Assembly (NCBI GenBank): GCA_014871385.1
Contig: CM026423.1
Coordinates: 24,547,749 to 24,611,748 of the forward strand
Length of the DNA stretch: 64,000 nucleotides
Direction: 5' to 3'
Origin: Ceratodon purpureus
Lineage: Eukaryota > Streptophyta > Bryopsida > Pseudoditrichales > Ditrichaceae
Shown: piece by piece, positions 1-10,200 of the stretch
Numbering within the stretch: the stretch's first letter is position 1
Layout: the number at the start of each line of letters is the position of its first letter
Position numbers and translations under genes: made by a program
The notes under the pieces: generated by a model
The model's input: only the letters and a program-made list of their open reading frames with translations
Databases searched by the model: none
Told to the model about the DNA's origin: nothing

Positions 1-373
1 TTGTCTGCATCCTTTCATCTAAAAATCGTTTACACTGTATTTATTATCATCGCTCCGACATGGTAAATCATATCGTCGAATCTATGAAATACTTACAAAA
101 AAATTGCAGTAATATACATTGCAGAGGAGCCAACTTCGTGTTGTCATCAACTTAAAGTTTCCTGTGTTGCTCAGCAAAAAATTTGATAGCTTCTGCCTGA
201 ATACTCGTTCTAATAGTGTTTGAGTCAATTATAATAAGATGATATAAAAGGATAAGGAATGGATCACGGTTTTTTATAAGTTCAATTAAATATTAGAAAT
301 GCCTCTTTCTTCAAGAAAGTTTAAAGGTCCAAGTGCTCTAGTTTTTGGACGCTTTGGTGGTTGATCGTCATCG

Positions 374-1354
374 TCAGGTTTCTCTTGTCCGCTTCCGTAT
401 TGGAACCCAGTCGAATCGTTTTTCCCAAATTGATGCCGTTTGTCCGCATCCAACTCGGTCCAGCCATATCCCTTCATTATCTGCTTTCCATGCGCAATCT
501 ATACAGTCGATAGGCATTGAAACGTGGTTCACTAGAGGAGGTTTCCCATATTTAACATCTCTACGATATGCCATACTCCCCAGGTCTTTAAATTTGCATA
601 TCCAAGGCGAACTGAGTAAACGCTCGTCGGTGCGTGGATTTACGGATATGTAAAAAAATCGTTCGGAGATGTGTGCTCGAAGTCGTCCTGGAATTTTCAC
701 AGTATTCATTGGGGCATCCATAACTCCAAATGTAAGCAATAATTCATCATCGAGATCATTGAAAATAGACACTCTATACTCTGATAGAAATTCGTGGTGG
801 TCCTCGTCCTCCTTCCATTGCTTAAAAAGCTTGTACTGATGTCTACCGCTAAAAGGATGGAACTGAGAAACATACAGGCCATCTCGTTCAATATTCCATC
901 GACACAAATATGTATCAGGGCTGGGACCTTGTTCACAGATTGGACAATTGTCATCGTTGAAATTTGCATCTTGGTGCCGCATAAGACGAGCATGTGGATG
1001 CTCCCAGATGCACATGTAATTTATCACATATTTTATGGCACAATTCCATTCGCGGATTTCGTATTCAAAATCACAAAACAAATTATCTTCAAAATCGAGA
1101 AGACCGCGGCCAACTTCGATAGATGCATGAGCTTTGATTTGATCAAACACGACGTTTTGCTTTATTGGCACACCACGATCATATTGCTTTTCGAAGCAAT
1201 CTAGCCATACCGTCTTGTGCATATTATTTGTAATTTCAACTGGTGACAATACATTCTGTATAATTTCCTCATCAAATGATTGTACTTGTCGGAAAATTGT
1301 CAAAACTAAGATATATAATAGTGCAGAAACGCGTTTAAGTCTATGATTTTCCAT
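374..1354 (-). CDS. Secreted protein with two S1-like (plant self-incompatibility homologue) domains
   Basis: A 326-aa intronless frame starting at an ATG. Residues 11-20 are hydrophobic after a basic start, and a signal peptide cut near residue 27 (after VQS) is likely. Two related halves follow, about residues 45-182 and 192-316. Each ends in the same pattern: Cys-x-Trp, then (D/E)-G-(L/I)-(Y/W), then a Trp some 15-20 residues on (C151-W153-D158-G159; C287-W289-E294-G295). The second half opens with a V-x-I-x-N-D-L string and later has W-x-C-x-F, which is how plant S1/SPH proteins read from memory. S1 proteins are small secreted ligands, and two in tandem is unusual. Codon use is AT-rich, unlike the GC-rich genes further on. 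The similarity is by eye and weak in the first half, so another Cys-rich secreted family is possible. Confidence 0.5.
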   Translation of the reverse strand: MENHRLKRVSALLYILVLTIFRQVQSFDEEIIQNVLSPVEITNNMHKTVWLDCFEKQYDRGVPIKQNVVFDQIKAHASIEVGRGLLDFEDNLFCDFEYEIREWNCAIKYVINYMCIWEHPHARLMRHQDANFNDDNCPICEQGPSPDTYLCRWNIERDGLYVSQFHPFSGRHQYKLFKQWKEDEDHHEFLSEYRVSIFNDLDDELLLTFGVMDAPMNTVKIPGRLRAHISERFFYISVNPRTDERLLSSPWICKFKDLGSMAYRRDVKYGKPPLVNHVSMPIDCIDCAWKADNEGIWLDRVGCGQTASIWEKRFDWVPIRKRTRET

Positions 1355-2589
1355 GCTATAAAATAAAAGTGAAGATTAATTGATTTCTAATATAGCTTAT
1401 GAGATTCAAAAATGAAAAGCTCGAAGTTTATTTCTTCAAATCTTGACAAAAGATGTTCTGCAATGAGCGTCTGCTTCAATCACATATGATAACTTTTCAG
1501 TACCTGTTAAACCTTTTGACTAACGAAAAAGGTTTTTACATAGCAGTTACCTTATTTCAAAGTTATCCAGTATGGATACATGAAAATCCAAGCAAACTTT
1601 CAAATCTTGAAGACACTGAATTGTGACCACACTGAGCTGTTACTGGTTTTCTAGTATTTGTTTTGAAGTATGATATATCCATTAAAAGATATCGATAGAT
1701 AAGAATTGCAATCATGTAATTAGCCCGAATGCACATATAATTCAAAGGCTCAATATATTCAAAGATCACTACTCATATACAACTGAAAAGTGAAGTTGGG
1801 ATGTTTTGAATCATAAAATCAACTAAGCAAATCATCCTAGCTTCAGCACATAGTCACGCTTCCTCCTTCATATGATCCAGGCAAGGTATGGCATCCTCCT
1901 CAAAGATTCTGTCCAGAATGGGCGGAGGGAGAAACTTCTGAGTGGACTTCCGGAGGTGGGGAATCCTCGTCACAGGGCAGGAGAACCGTTGCAGGGCTTG
2001 AACAAGGCCCTGTAAGTGAGAGGAACCAGTTCAATGAAGGAACTCCAAAAGAGCACGCATTATTCAATTCTGGGGAGGATACCGTGAGCACAGAAAATTC
2101 AGTTCAAGCTGTCATTGTATGATCCGATAATACAGCTGCTTTGCAAAACTCCTTGGATGATGACAAGAGTGAGCCTAAAGACCTCCTCACTGCTATGGAT
2201 CCTTTTGACAATCTGTTCTGCAGGCGCTGTTTGGTACGAACTCAACCTTGTCCTATTCTGTTGAAGTCATTGATTAAGAATTTTCTCTTCCAAGTTCAGC
2301 TAGATTTATGATGCTAGCGCTGCGTTAAATTCCTGCATTTTGCATTGGTGCAGGATTTTGACTGCCGGTGACATGGCTGCTCCCACGCTATTGTTCACCC
2401 TGTGAGTCGTATGTCAAAGTCTTGCTCTGTTCTCTTCATACATTTATCGCAGCCATGATAATTGCCGCGGTATCGAAGAATTTACCACAGGCATGACTTT
2501 GTCATTGATCAATTACAGAGATAGCTGGTCGACATTCGATTGCAGGTCAAGAAGTACGTCAGTGCTGTCTTCGTTGCATGCCGTGAAGG
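1355..2589. other. AT-rich intergenic DNA
   Basis: No convincing gene. It contains the upstream region of the S1-like gene and only short open frames with no recognisable motifs. Confidence 0.5.
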
Positions 2590-2759
2590 CTTGAGCTTGG
2601 GGTTGAGGGTTTTAGGGTCGAGTTGATTTGGAGTCTGAGATGCCACCTTGGGTGTGGGGTTTGCTCAATCGAGTTTTTGGGCTTTAGAGTATATGATCCT
2701 CGGTGTAGCGTACTTCACACCGGCGCCCTTCAAATTAGCAACAACACCGTCTTCCTAGC

Positions 2760-3200
2760 GCACACCCTCCCCCATCATCGCCCCTCCTACACCGGGGGGT
2801 CACACTAGTGTGAGTGTGTCCGCCTACACCCGGGTCACACCGGTGTAACTTCAAGGGGATGAGCTGAAACCACGTACACCCGAGGTCACACGGGTGTAAC
2901 TTCAAGAGGATGAGGGTGTGAGTGTGTCCCGACAGCCGGGCTGTGGTGTGAGCTCACGGAATTGAGGTGTAGGTGTATCGGCCTACACCCGGGTCACACC
3001 GGTGTGAGTATGTCCGCCCACACCAAAGGTCACACTGGTGTGACCTCACGGAGAAGAGGTATGGGTGTGTCCGCCTACACCCGACGTCACACTCTCCCCC
3101 TTCCCCCGACGTCACACTATCCTCCTTCCCCCCGGCGTCATAGTGTCAGCCTACACCCGGGGTCACACCGGTGTGACCCCCTCGTGATATTTGGTGTGAC
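2760..3200. repeat. Satellite array built on the palindrome TCACACCGGTGTGA (array 1)
   Basis: About seven degenerate units of roughly 60-70 bp. Each has the core (G)TCACACCGGTGT(A/G) next to 'CCTACACCCG' and 'GAGGTGTGAGTGTGTCCG'. The same unit recurs at 17.88-18.64 kb and 48.6-48.96 kb. Open frames across it only translate the repeat into Cys/His-rich strings and are not genes. Confidence 0.85.
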
Positions 3201-4175
3201 AGCGTCCCCTTCGGAGCAAACGCCATGCATCCTCGTCTGTCTCCGTCGAAACATCCGGTTCAGCATCACAATGCTCGCAAAAGGCGAAACTCTCGAAACT
3301 GAAAGTAGCGTGAAACAACAGCCAGCATGAAAACAATGAAAACAAATATATAGAGGTGATGACAATCAAACAAAACACGTATGAAAACAAAGGGGTTGTG
3401 ACAAGGGGGTTACAACACGGTGTAGCTGATGGGTAAGAGGGACACAGTCACACATCTTTGCAAAGGGGTTACACCGCGGCGTCACACGGGTGTAGTGAAG
3501 GGCGCGGGAACACCGTCACACCTTTCATGCTAGAGGGGTTACACCAATGGGTCACACGACCGTAGCTAAAGGCTGAGGGGGAACACCGTCACGCCTCGGC
3601 TGCAAACAGGTCACACGACGGGGGTCACACCGGCGTATCAAAGGACTCGCAGGAACACCATCACACCTTCCCCGGGGTCCGCGCCCATCCCATCCGCCCG
3701 CGTGCACTACTCCGTCCGCGCTCGTCCGCCCTCCTCCCCTTCATCCGGCCACGTACGCTCGTCCGCCCGCGCGCTCCCTCGCGTCCGTGGCCCCTCATGC
3801 GTCCGCGCCCGTCCGCCCGTCCGCAACCCCCCAAGTTCCGCGCGCGCCCTGTCCTCCCCCCTTTGCCCTCCCTGTCGGCCCGCGCACTCCCTTTCGTCAG
3901 CAGTTCCGAAGAAATGCAAGCCCGAAGAGATGAAGACTGTAACTTTACAACCACGGATTGAACAGCAATGTAGAATGAACAAATGTGAATGGATCCTACG
4001 GCTGCAACAACCGCGGTTGAAAAAAGCTTCCAAGACCCGTCCGGTCCTCAATAACGGAGAAACAAATCACTCGGCCCAAGGAGTGCTACTCGTCAGCATT
4101 TAGGAGATCACCTAAATTGTTCCCTGACAATACACGCTGGATCATATTGTCGCCACCTCGAACAGTCGGGACCTT
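3171..4175. repeat. Composite dispersed repeat, copy 1 (four-part, about 1 kb)
   Basis: Four parts in order: a 228-bp unique-looking stretch (3171-3398, containing CTCTCGAAACTGAAAGTAGC), a short array of ACACC-rich units (3399-3665), a GC-rich minisatellite of CGTCCGCCC-like units (3666-3893), and a 280-bp tail (3896-4175) holding a small palindrome ATTTAGGAGATCACCTAAAT. The same order is found at 16751-17838, and parts recur at 20.64, 25.9, 58.75 and 59.56 kb. Length differences between copies do not preserve any reading frame, so this is treated as non-coding repeat. No terminal repeats or target-site duplication were identified. Confidence 0.75.
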
Positions 4176-5084
4176 GGAAGTCTGTGTATGGGAAACATGG
4201 ACGGAGTTTGGATAACCTAGGCGACTAGGCGCCCAGCAAGGTTGATTTATTTGCTAACTTCGTTTTCGTTTTCGTGTGATATTGATTCAGTCTGGCAACG
4301 TGGCTTTCAAACCAGCCATCCAACAACTCAGCCTATAAGTCCTCCGGGGGCTCCAAGAACTTCACGGAGTCTAATGGAGGAAGGTTATACAATGACTCGG
4401 ACGTGCAAGAAGCGTAGGCGATTGGCGCTGCAATGAAGCATCACGATGCTCAACAAGGCTGCAGCGGGGCCGGGAAATCAAGCTCGAAGTCGACCTCCGA
4501 GTTCCAACAGCAAGTGATGGATTCCGTGATAAATACGGCCGGAAGGATGCTGTAGTTTGATGCTCTGATGTTTGTGTACAGAGGCCGACCTTAGTTCCAG
4601 GATGTAGACCGGAACGCATCTTTCAAGTTTTTGTGTCGAAAATGAATAACCCTCTCGGGGGCATAAAAGGAGCTAGAAGCCCCAATGTTTATGAGCTTAC
4701 TCACGTAATGCAACGGGTGCTTCTTTGCAGTCGATGACCATTACTCCCATAACGAGATACCAATAACTTTGATAAAAGGATACTTGTACAGCTATCAGGT
4801 TTAGGGTTATCAAGCATCGCCCCCCCCCCCCCCCTATAATAGCCATATACACGAATGCAGTCAATGTGTCCTACTTTGGTAACAAAAGGATCCATCGATT
4901 TTAGACTTGCGCAAATATTCACACTCGGAAAACAACCATAAGGAGATCCCCCCGTGCGGAGCAAAGACGGGAACCAAGGGAAGTACAGACGAACGCACAT
5001 TCTTCCAACACATATATGAGAAAATGTGCATCTGAGCGGCTCTTATTTGTAGTATTGAAAATTTGTGGGATTTCAGTGCAGGCT
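4176..5084. other. Intergenic DNA, nothing recognised
   Basis: No gene supported. A run of 15 C lies at 4820-4834. Confidence 0.4.
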
Positions 5085-5275
5085 CCCCACATGCCAAAGG
5101 ACGTCATGGTGGATCTCACACCAAACTCATACATGGTGATCAACAATGAGCTGTCCCGGTTGCAAGATTAGATTTCACGCTGCATCCCCAAACATGCAAG
5201 TAACTGCACAGGCTACGGACTTCCTAGAAAATTCCAGAATTGAAGCATGCCCCGAAAACTTCAAACTTGCACCTG
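5085..5275 (+). repeat. Diverged repeat shared with 59.94-60.16 kb, possible gene fragment
   Basis: The stretch around 'GGTTGCAAG', then 'GTAACTGCACA' and 'GGCTACGGACTTC', matches 59935-60160 in order and orientation, at clearly reduced identity. Both copies can be read for a short way with a shared (D/N)-E-L-x-R-L-Q string on the plus strand, so both may be relics of one coding exon. Function unknown. Confidence 0.4.
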
Positions 5276-5299
5276 AATGTACTCCTGACTGGTTCAACG

Positions 5300-5750
5300 C
5301 AACGTTAGGTAGGTGCATTTCACCCTTCCAAGGAGTCGGGAAATAGCAGGAATGATTTCCATTCATTACATTCTTCCATTCACAATCATCTACCATGAGA
5401 ATCTCACCCGGTTTGCAAAACCTGCGAAGTTTTTTTTATCCATACGAAGTCGTTGCAGGAACTTCTGGAAGAATGGATAAGGCTTCTGTCGAACACACTT
5501 GTCCTGACCATACACAAAAAATTCACTGCGATCCAAGCTCCAGTGGAAGCAGATGCGCCAAGACAAGGTCCTTGAGCGGGATGGGGGCATACATGACCAT
5601 ATTCCGACATGGAAATCTTGGAAGAAGCTTTCGAAAGAACGGTCGAATTCCAGGACGGCAAATGACATTCCCCAAGTCCAGCAACGGCGGGCTGAATCCT
5701 TCATAATCCTCGAAGCACAGGACGCCATCAACCGAGAGAACTATCGCCTT
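5300..5750 (-). pseudogene. Decayed FCP1-like HAD phosphatase copy
   Basis: Reading leftward from a good splice acceptor (TTTCAACTGTGCAG, exon start 5750), the frame shows VLSVDGVLCF, a diverged HAD motif I, then CRPGIRPFF, matching the arrangement in the neighbouring gene at 6.3-6.9 kb. The middle (F-F-V-Y-G-Q-D-K-C) lies in a second frame. The third motif (M-V-D-D-C-E-W-K-N...P-T-P-W-K-G) returns to the first frame and aligns with LVDDSPQKN...PPTWSG of the neighbour. Two frame changes in a short distance, and loss of the first catalytic Asp context (S-V-D-G), suggest a dead or dying paralogue. Unusual splicing is the alternative. It lies directly downstream of its better preserved relative on the same strand, so a local duplication is likely. 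Confidence 0.6.
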
Positions 5751-5797
5751 CTGCACAGTTGAAATACAAATATCAGGACATTTCTACAGAGACCAAA

Positions 5798-5867
5798 CAT
5801 CGGGGGATCTTCCGATGTTTGTAAATGACGTATTCGCAAACATAGTTCATCGGGGGATATCTCGATG
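5798..5867. repeat. Two copies of the 20-bp GATC palindrome (family P1)
   Basis: CATCGGGGGATCTTCCGATG at 5798-5817 and CATCGGGGGATATCTCGATG at 5848-5867, near-perfect dyads. A run of 14 C follows at 5871-5884. The family is described with the ParB-like gene. Confidence 0.85.
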
Positions 5868-6069
5868 GTGCCCCCCCCCCCCCCGCCCCACAACGTCATG
5901 GCACACGGAGGTGGTCACACCATGTCTTGAAAGAGTATTACCGCAGCAAAACGATTTTAAAACAAAACAAATTCAAAGTTCCAAAACTCCACCGCATTCA
6001 GGAAGACAAATGCAAATTTCAAGGAACTTGGTTAGTTTCATTTTGCTATCAAACATGAGGGAGCTACAG

Positions 6070-6276
6070 CTTCATTTCATGGTCATGTGAGAGAATGTAT
6101 GTGTTGACAATGAAGAACTCTGAATAAAATGAGTGTTCCATAATCCAAAGTCATTTGCACCAAACTACAATCTTCCCAAGATAGAATGGTCACGTGAGAG
6201 AATGTAAGTATTGACAATAAAGAACTGTGAAAAAAATGAGTGTTCCAAAATCCAGAGTCATTTGTACTAAGCTACA
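6070..6276. repeat. Direct duplication of about 100 bp at the 3' end of the phosphatase gene
   Basis: 6076-6168 and 6186-6276 are related copies about 110 bp apart (shared GAGTGTTCCA and AGTCATTTG). The right copy includes the stop codon of the FCP1-like gene, so the left copy is a duplicated 3' end. Confidence 0.6.
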
Positions 6277-6930
6277 GCGCCCCTCAATATCTTCAGTGCC
6301 AAGTCCGACGACCGGTCCATGGGTAACTGACCAAACGGAAGCGGGGCCCGTTTCACATACCCTGGGACAGCTTCCCCTGATCTGAATAGACCCTCCAGCC
6401 ACGGTTTCAGTGTCATCGTAAGAAACCCATCATCACGATCCCCGGACCAGGTTGGGGGGTGGACAGCGTTATGAGGGTCGTTGAGAAGGTTCTTCTGTGG
6501 ACTATCATCCACTAGTAGGACTCTCTCAACGGACTCCAATACCAGCAACTTAGCAAAGACACGGAGATCCTTTAGAAAGAACGGCTTGTCTGGTTTTGAC
6601 GACTCCACGTATGACGAACGTGTGCACTCGTTCTGGCTAAGAACCCGCACATCTCGCAGCTGTAAGGAGGTGCCCTGAAGGACAACAGGAAGAGTTTGAG
6701 GTATATTCCTAGGCGCGATGCTGGTCCAAAAGGCTATCGTTGCCCGAATATGAAGCCAGTTCAGGAATTCCTGGCAGCCAGGTCTGATCATTATAGGGCG
6801 CTTTTTTCCCTTGACAAAATGCCCACGGTGAACGAGAACCCCGTTCAAGTCTAGTACAACCGAATACCTTCGACCGGGTACCTTTCCGATCACCTTTGCT
6901 GGAACGGAGGATGGGAGAGGGGGCCCTGGA
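6267..6930 (-). CDS. FCP1/SCP-like HAD phosphatase domain, 3' exon
   Basis: About 218 residues from a splice acceptor (GCATTTTCCAG, exon start near 6930) to a TAG at 6267. HAD motif I reads V-V-L-D-L-N-G-V-L-V. The nucleophile Asp is present, but the second Asp of the usual D-x-D is Asn, a variant I recall in plant FCP1-like proteins that carry LDLNG. Then follow IRPGCQEFL, FWTSI (motif II region) and L-V-D-D-S-P-Q-K-N with PPTWSGD (motif III), in the order and spacing of CTD-type protein phosphatases. A 5' exon must lie upstream (right) but was not located; the interval holds three tandem palindrome-bearing repeats. With Asn replacing the general acid/base, catalysis may be weak or lost. A domain role in the nucleus is inference. 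Confidence 0.65.
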
Positions 6931-6950
6931 AAATGCAACCAAAAAAGGTC

Positions 6951-7108
6951 TCATCAGAATTCAGCATCGGGAGATCCCTCGATACAGATGTCCACTGTAG
7001 ACAGGTCTGATCAACATTCAGCATCGGGAGATCCCTCGATATAGATGTCCACTGAAATTATGTGCTCATCAGAATTCATCATCGGGAGATCCCTCGATAC
7101 AGATGTTC
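6951..7108. repeat. Three tandem ~58-bp repeats, each carrying palindrome P1
   Basis: The unit 'TCATCAGAATTCA' + CATCGGGAGATCCCTCGAT + 'ACAGATGTCCACT' is repeated three times, with palindromes beginning at 6965, 7022 and 7080 (period 57-58 bp). Confidence 0.85.
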
Positions 7109-7268
7109 ACTAAATTCCTCAAGCATCTACGGGAGACACTACACGATCTACCCATGTCCAATCTGAGGTTTTAGGAACCCATCAGTCCTACAATTAGAGT
7201 CCGACTAGATACCTTTCGCACCGTCGTCCGAATTCGGATCTTGGACTTCCGATGAAATGCCCACCGTC

Positions 7269-10200
7269 TTAGACGTCGGCATCTGGTAAAGGTTTTTTTT
7301 CAAAGTCATTAGTAAATGGGATTGTATCATTATAGTCCTTGTAAACGAACTCGTGAGCCTGTCTAACTGCTTCAATATACTTAGCGCCGCGAGAGGGTGG
7401 GGTGTAATTCCCTCGCTGGGATATGTGCTGCCTTACCTGTTCGTCCAGACTGGCAGGAATTCCTGCCAGAGTGCTTTTTCCCTTAGCCTCCCTCTCAGCG
7501 CCGGTGCCTTTTCCCTTCCCCTTGACTCCCGTTCCGGTGCTAGGCCCAGTCCTACCCTTGCCTCGTGTGGCCGGGGGGGCCGATGTTGTTCCCAACGGAA
7601 GGTCCGGCGGACGGGATCGTCGCAAATGCTTCAACCCCTTCTGCAGCACAAGTGAGCGACATTCACGATCTGCGTCCTTACATTTCTCCACCACGACTAG
7701 ATCTCGCTCAGTGGATACCTCCGTCAGTGCCTCGTCTGGGAGCCCTTCATATAAATCCAGGTCTCTCTCCTCCTCTCCCGCGTCTTTGTCTTTGACATCG
7801 ACACATGCCTTCACGTCGTCGCACACCAGGGCTTCCGCGTCGCATCTCTTCTTCTCCGGGCTGAACGCGTCTAAATCCTCCAGAGTGTCGTCAACAACGT
7901 CTTCGTCCATGACAGGTGCCACGGGGGGCGACCGATGGGTCACCTCGGGAAGTGTACTCGGAGGCGGGGGGCTGGATGGGATCACAGTACGAGCGAGGGA
8001 CTGCGGACTGAGAGGAGTGCACTCCCCGGTCACGGGCTGGTGATGGCTTGGATCAGGTGCAGTACCTTCTATCATCGGGATATCTCCCGATGGTGGGATG
8101 CTCGGTGCATGCTGAGTATCAGCTACTCCTCCCTCGGTCTCCCGCTCTTCAAGAGGAGGAATCCCTTCCGGGTCCGCAGCATCCCCGTTCGTCCCCTCCC
8201 TATCCATGTCAACTCCCGCGTCCTCCTCTCCCGCTTGTGCAAAATCAATATTTTGCAAAACCGTAGAGAAGTGCCCGACATTAAAGTCCAAGTCCTCCAG
8301 CCCCTCAGCACCCTCTCCCACGTCTCCTGCGCCACCTTCAGGATCCGGAGTCTGAGTCTGGTGATCCACCGGTGATGTCCCCATATCCAGCAACGACCGA
8401 GCTACGTCCTTCGTGTTGCCCGACACGGTGGCAAGATCGCATCGTGGCGTCAAGGACTCCCCCACGTGAGAATCGTCAATGGTGTGATCCCTCGACGCAG
8501 CACCACCGTAAACGCGCGCGGAGTTCAGCAGTCCCTGCAATATGAGCGCAGGACACCATCAGCGGTAAGAAAAGCTGCAGTAGAGTAGAAATTGGGTCCG
8601 AGTATATGGTACATGAATACTACAATGCCTTGGAAGTTAACCCGAGGGCCGAGGTGCAGTGCTGAGCAAACAAAAAAGAGGTGCGAGGGCCTGCCTACGG
8701 TTCAGGACCTACCGAGGTGCAAGCCGTCTCCTCGTCCTGAGAGTTGGATTCGGAATCATCAGGCGGAGCTTGGCCGCGGCCATCTTCATCATCAGCCACA
8801 CCATCTTCATCATCACCCTCTCCACCGGCTGCCTCATCATCATCATCATCATCATCATCATTGATTACCAAGACGTCTGGGTCAACTGTATCCCTGTAAA
8901 GTATGTCCCATATCTGCTTCGACGTCTTCTGAGCGTGTTCCTTCTCATCGTCAGAGAAGACAACTTCCAGGACCATGGCTTCGTTTTCCTGTAGACATGC
9001 AGGCGATAAGAACATGCATGAAATGCGAGGAGCACACTCTAACCAAATGTCACGTTCATGATTTCATTGCGTAAGGGTTCAGAAGTGCCGGGAAATGTGG
9101 ACAGAAGTGCATGATTTATCGGGGGATCCCTCGATGATTTGAGAACCCCTATACCTAGGTTTTTTTAAGACGTTAACCGTCCATCGAGGGATCCCCCGAT
9201 AAATCTTGCATCCGTGAAGACATATCAGGAAACACTGAGGCTGAGAACGGAGAAGTACCTTTGACTTAGATTCTATATACGAGAGTGAACAAATGCATAT
9301 ATCGCGAGTACTATAAATGGAGAACATCTGCATAATAAGCCTCGAGAAAAACAGCCTATTTGCACAAGTATGAAATAAAGTGGAAGCATTCGAGTCACTG
9401 AAAGAGAAATTTATAATATGACTTCAGCATTCGAAGGGTGCAGACAGAGTACTTACGAGTCCAAGGTGGGTGAAGTGAGCCCCGCCGTTGACATTTACGA
9501 TTACCATGTTATCTTTGATGTGCTGCTGAAAGAGAGTAGAAAGTGCGGCCAGCTTAATCGTTGGTCGACCAGGTCGTTTCCATTGCTGGATGGTTTCCGT
9601 AATGTCTTTGGCCAGGTACACTGCGTCGAATGGCCTCTTGCCCGCAAAGAAATCCCCGAAGCATTCCTTCGGAGACTGCGTTGGCGAATAAGCGAAGCAG
9701 AAAATCACGTAGACAACGTACGAAGAACCCAGCTCCGGCTCGGGAAATCCGTCCTCGCGGGAAGGGACGTAGTGGACCACATGCCAGTTCCACAACCTCC
9801 TCATCGCTGTCCTCGTGCGCGTTTCAATGTGCAATAGTGTCGCATGGAATCCCGCCGCATCTGTGAAGAGAACTGCTCCTGAGCGTGCAAAGACCTGCGA
9901 ACTGTTTCGTTCATGGCCTTCTAGAGCATCGAATATCCGAGACAGCGTGTTCTCGCCCAGCACCTGAGCTTTCACTGGCATGTCAGCGATCGCATCAAAC
10001 AGGAAGTACATGAACATGTGTATCTTTCCCCCTCCTCTCCAGTCATACACTTCGTCACTTCTTTGAAGGCCAGAAATGTCGGGCTCAATCCTCTCCGTAA
10101 CCATGCACTTGTACTTCGTTTCGAACCCCCTCTGGATGTGCGATGCCACATTTGCTTGCTCCTGTGTGAATATGTGTGCGTCCCACATCACCTTAACCAT

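Noticed and set aside
3138-3390. Conserved small protein (M-S-S-P-L-Y-I...) encoded in three copies
   Set aside because: The three copies differ by insertions and deletions that break the frame, so the shared reading comes from a non-coding repeat.
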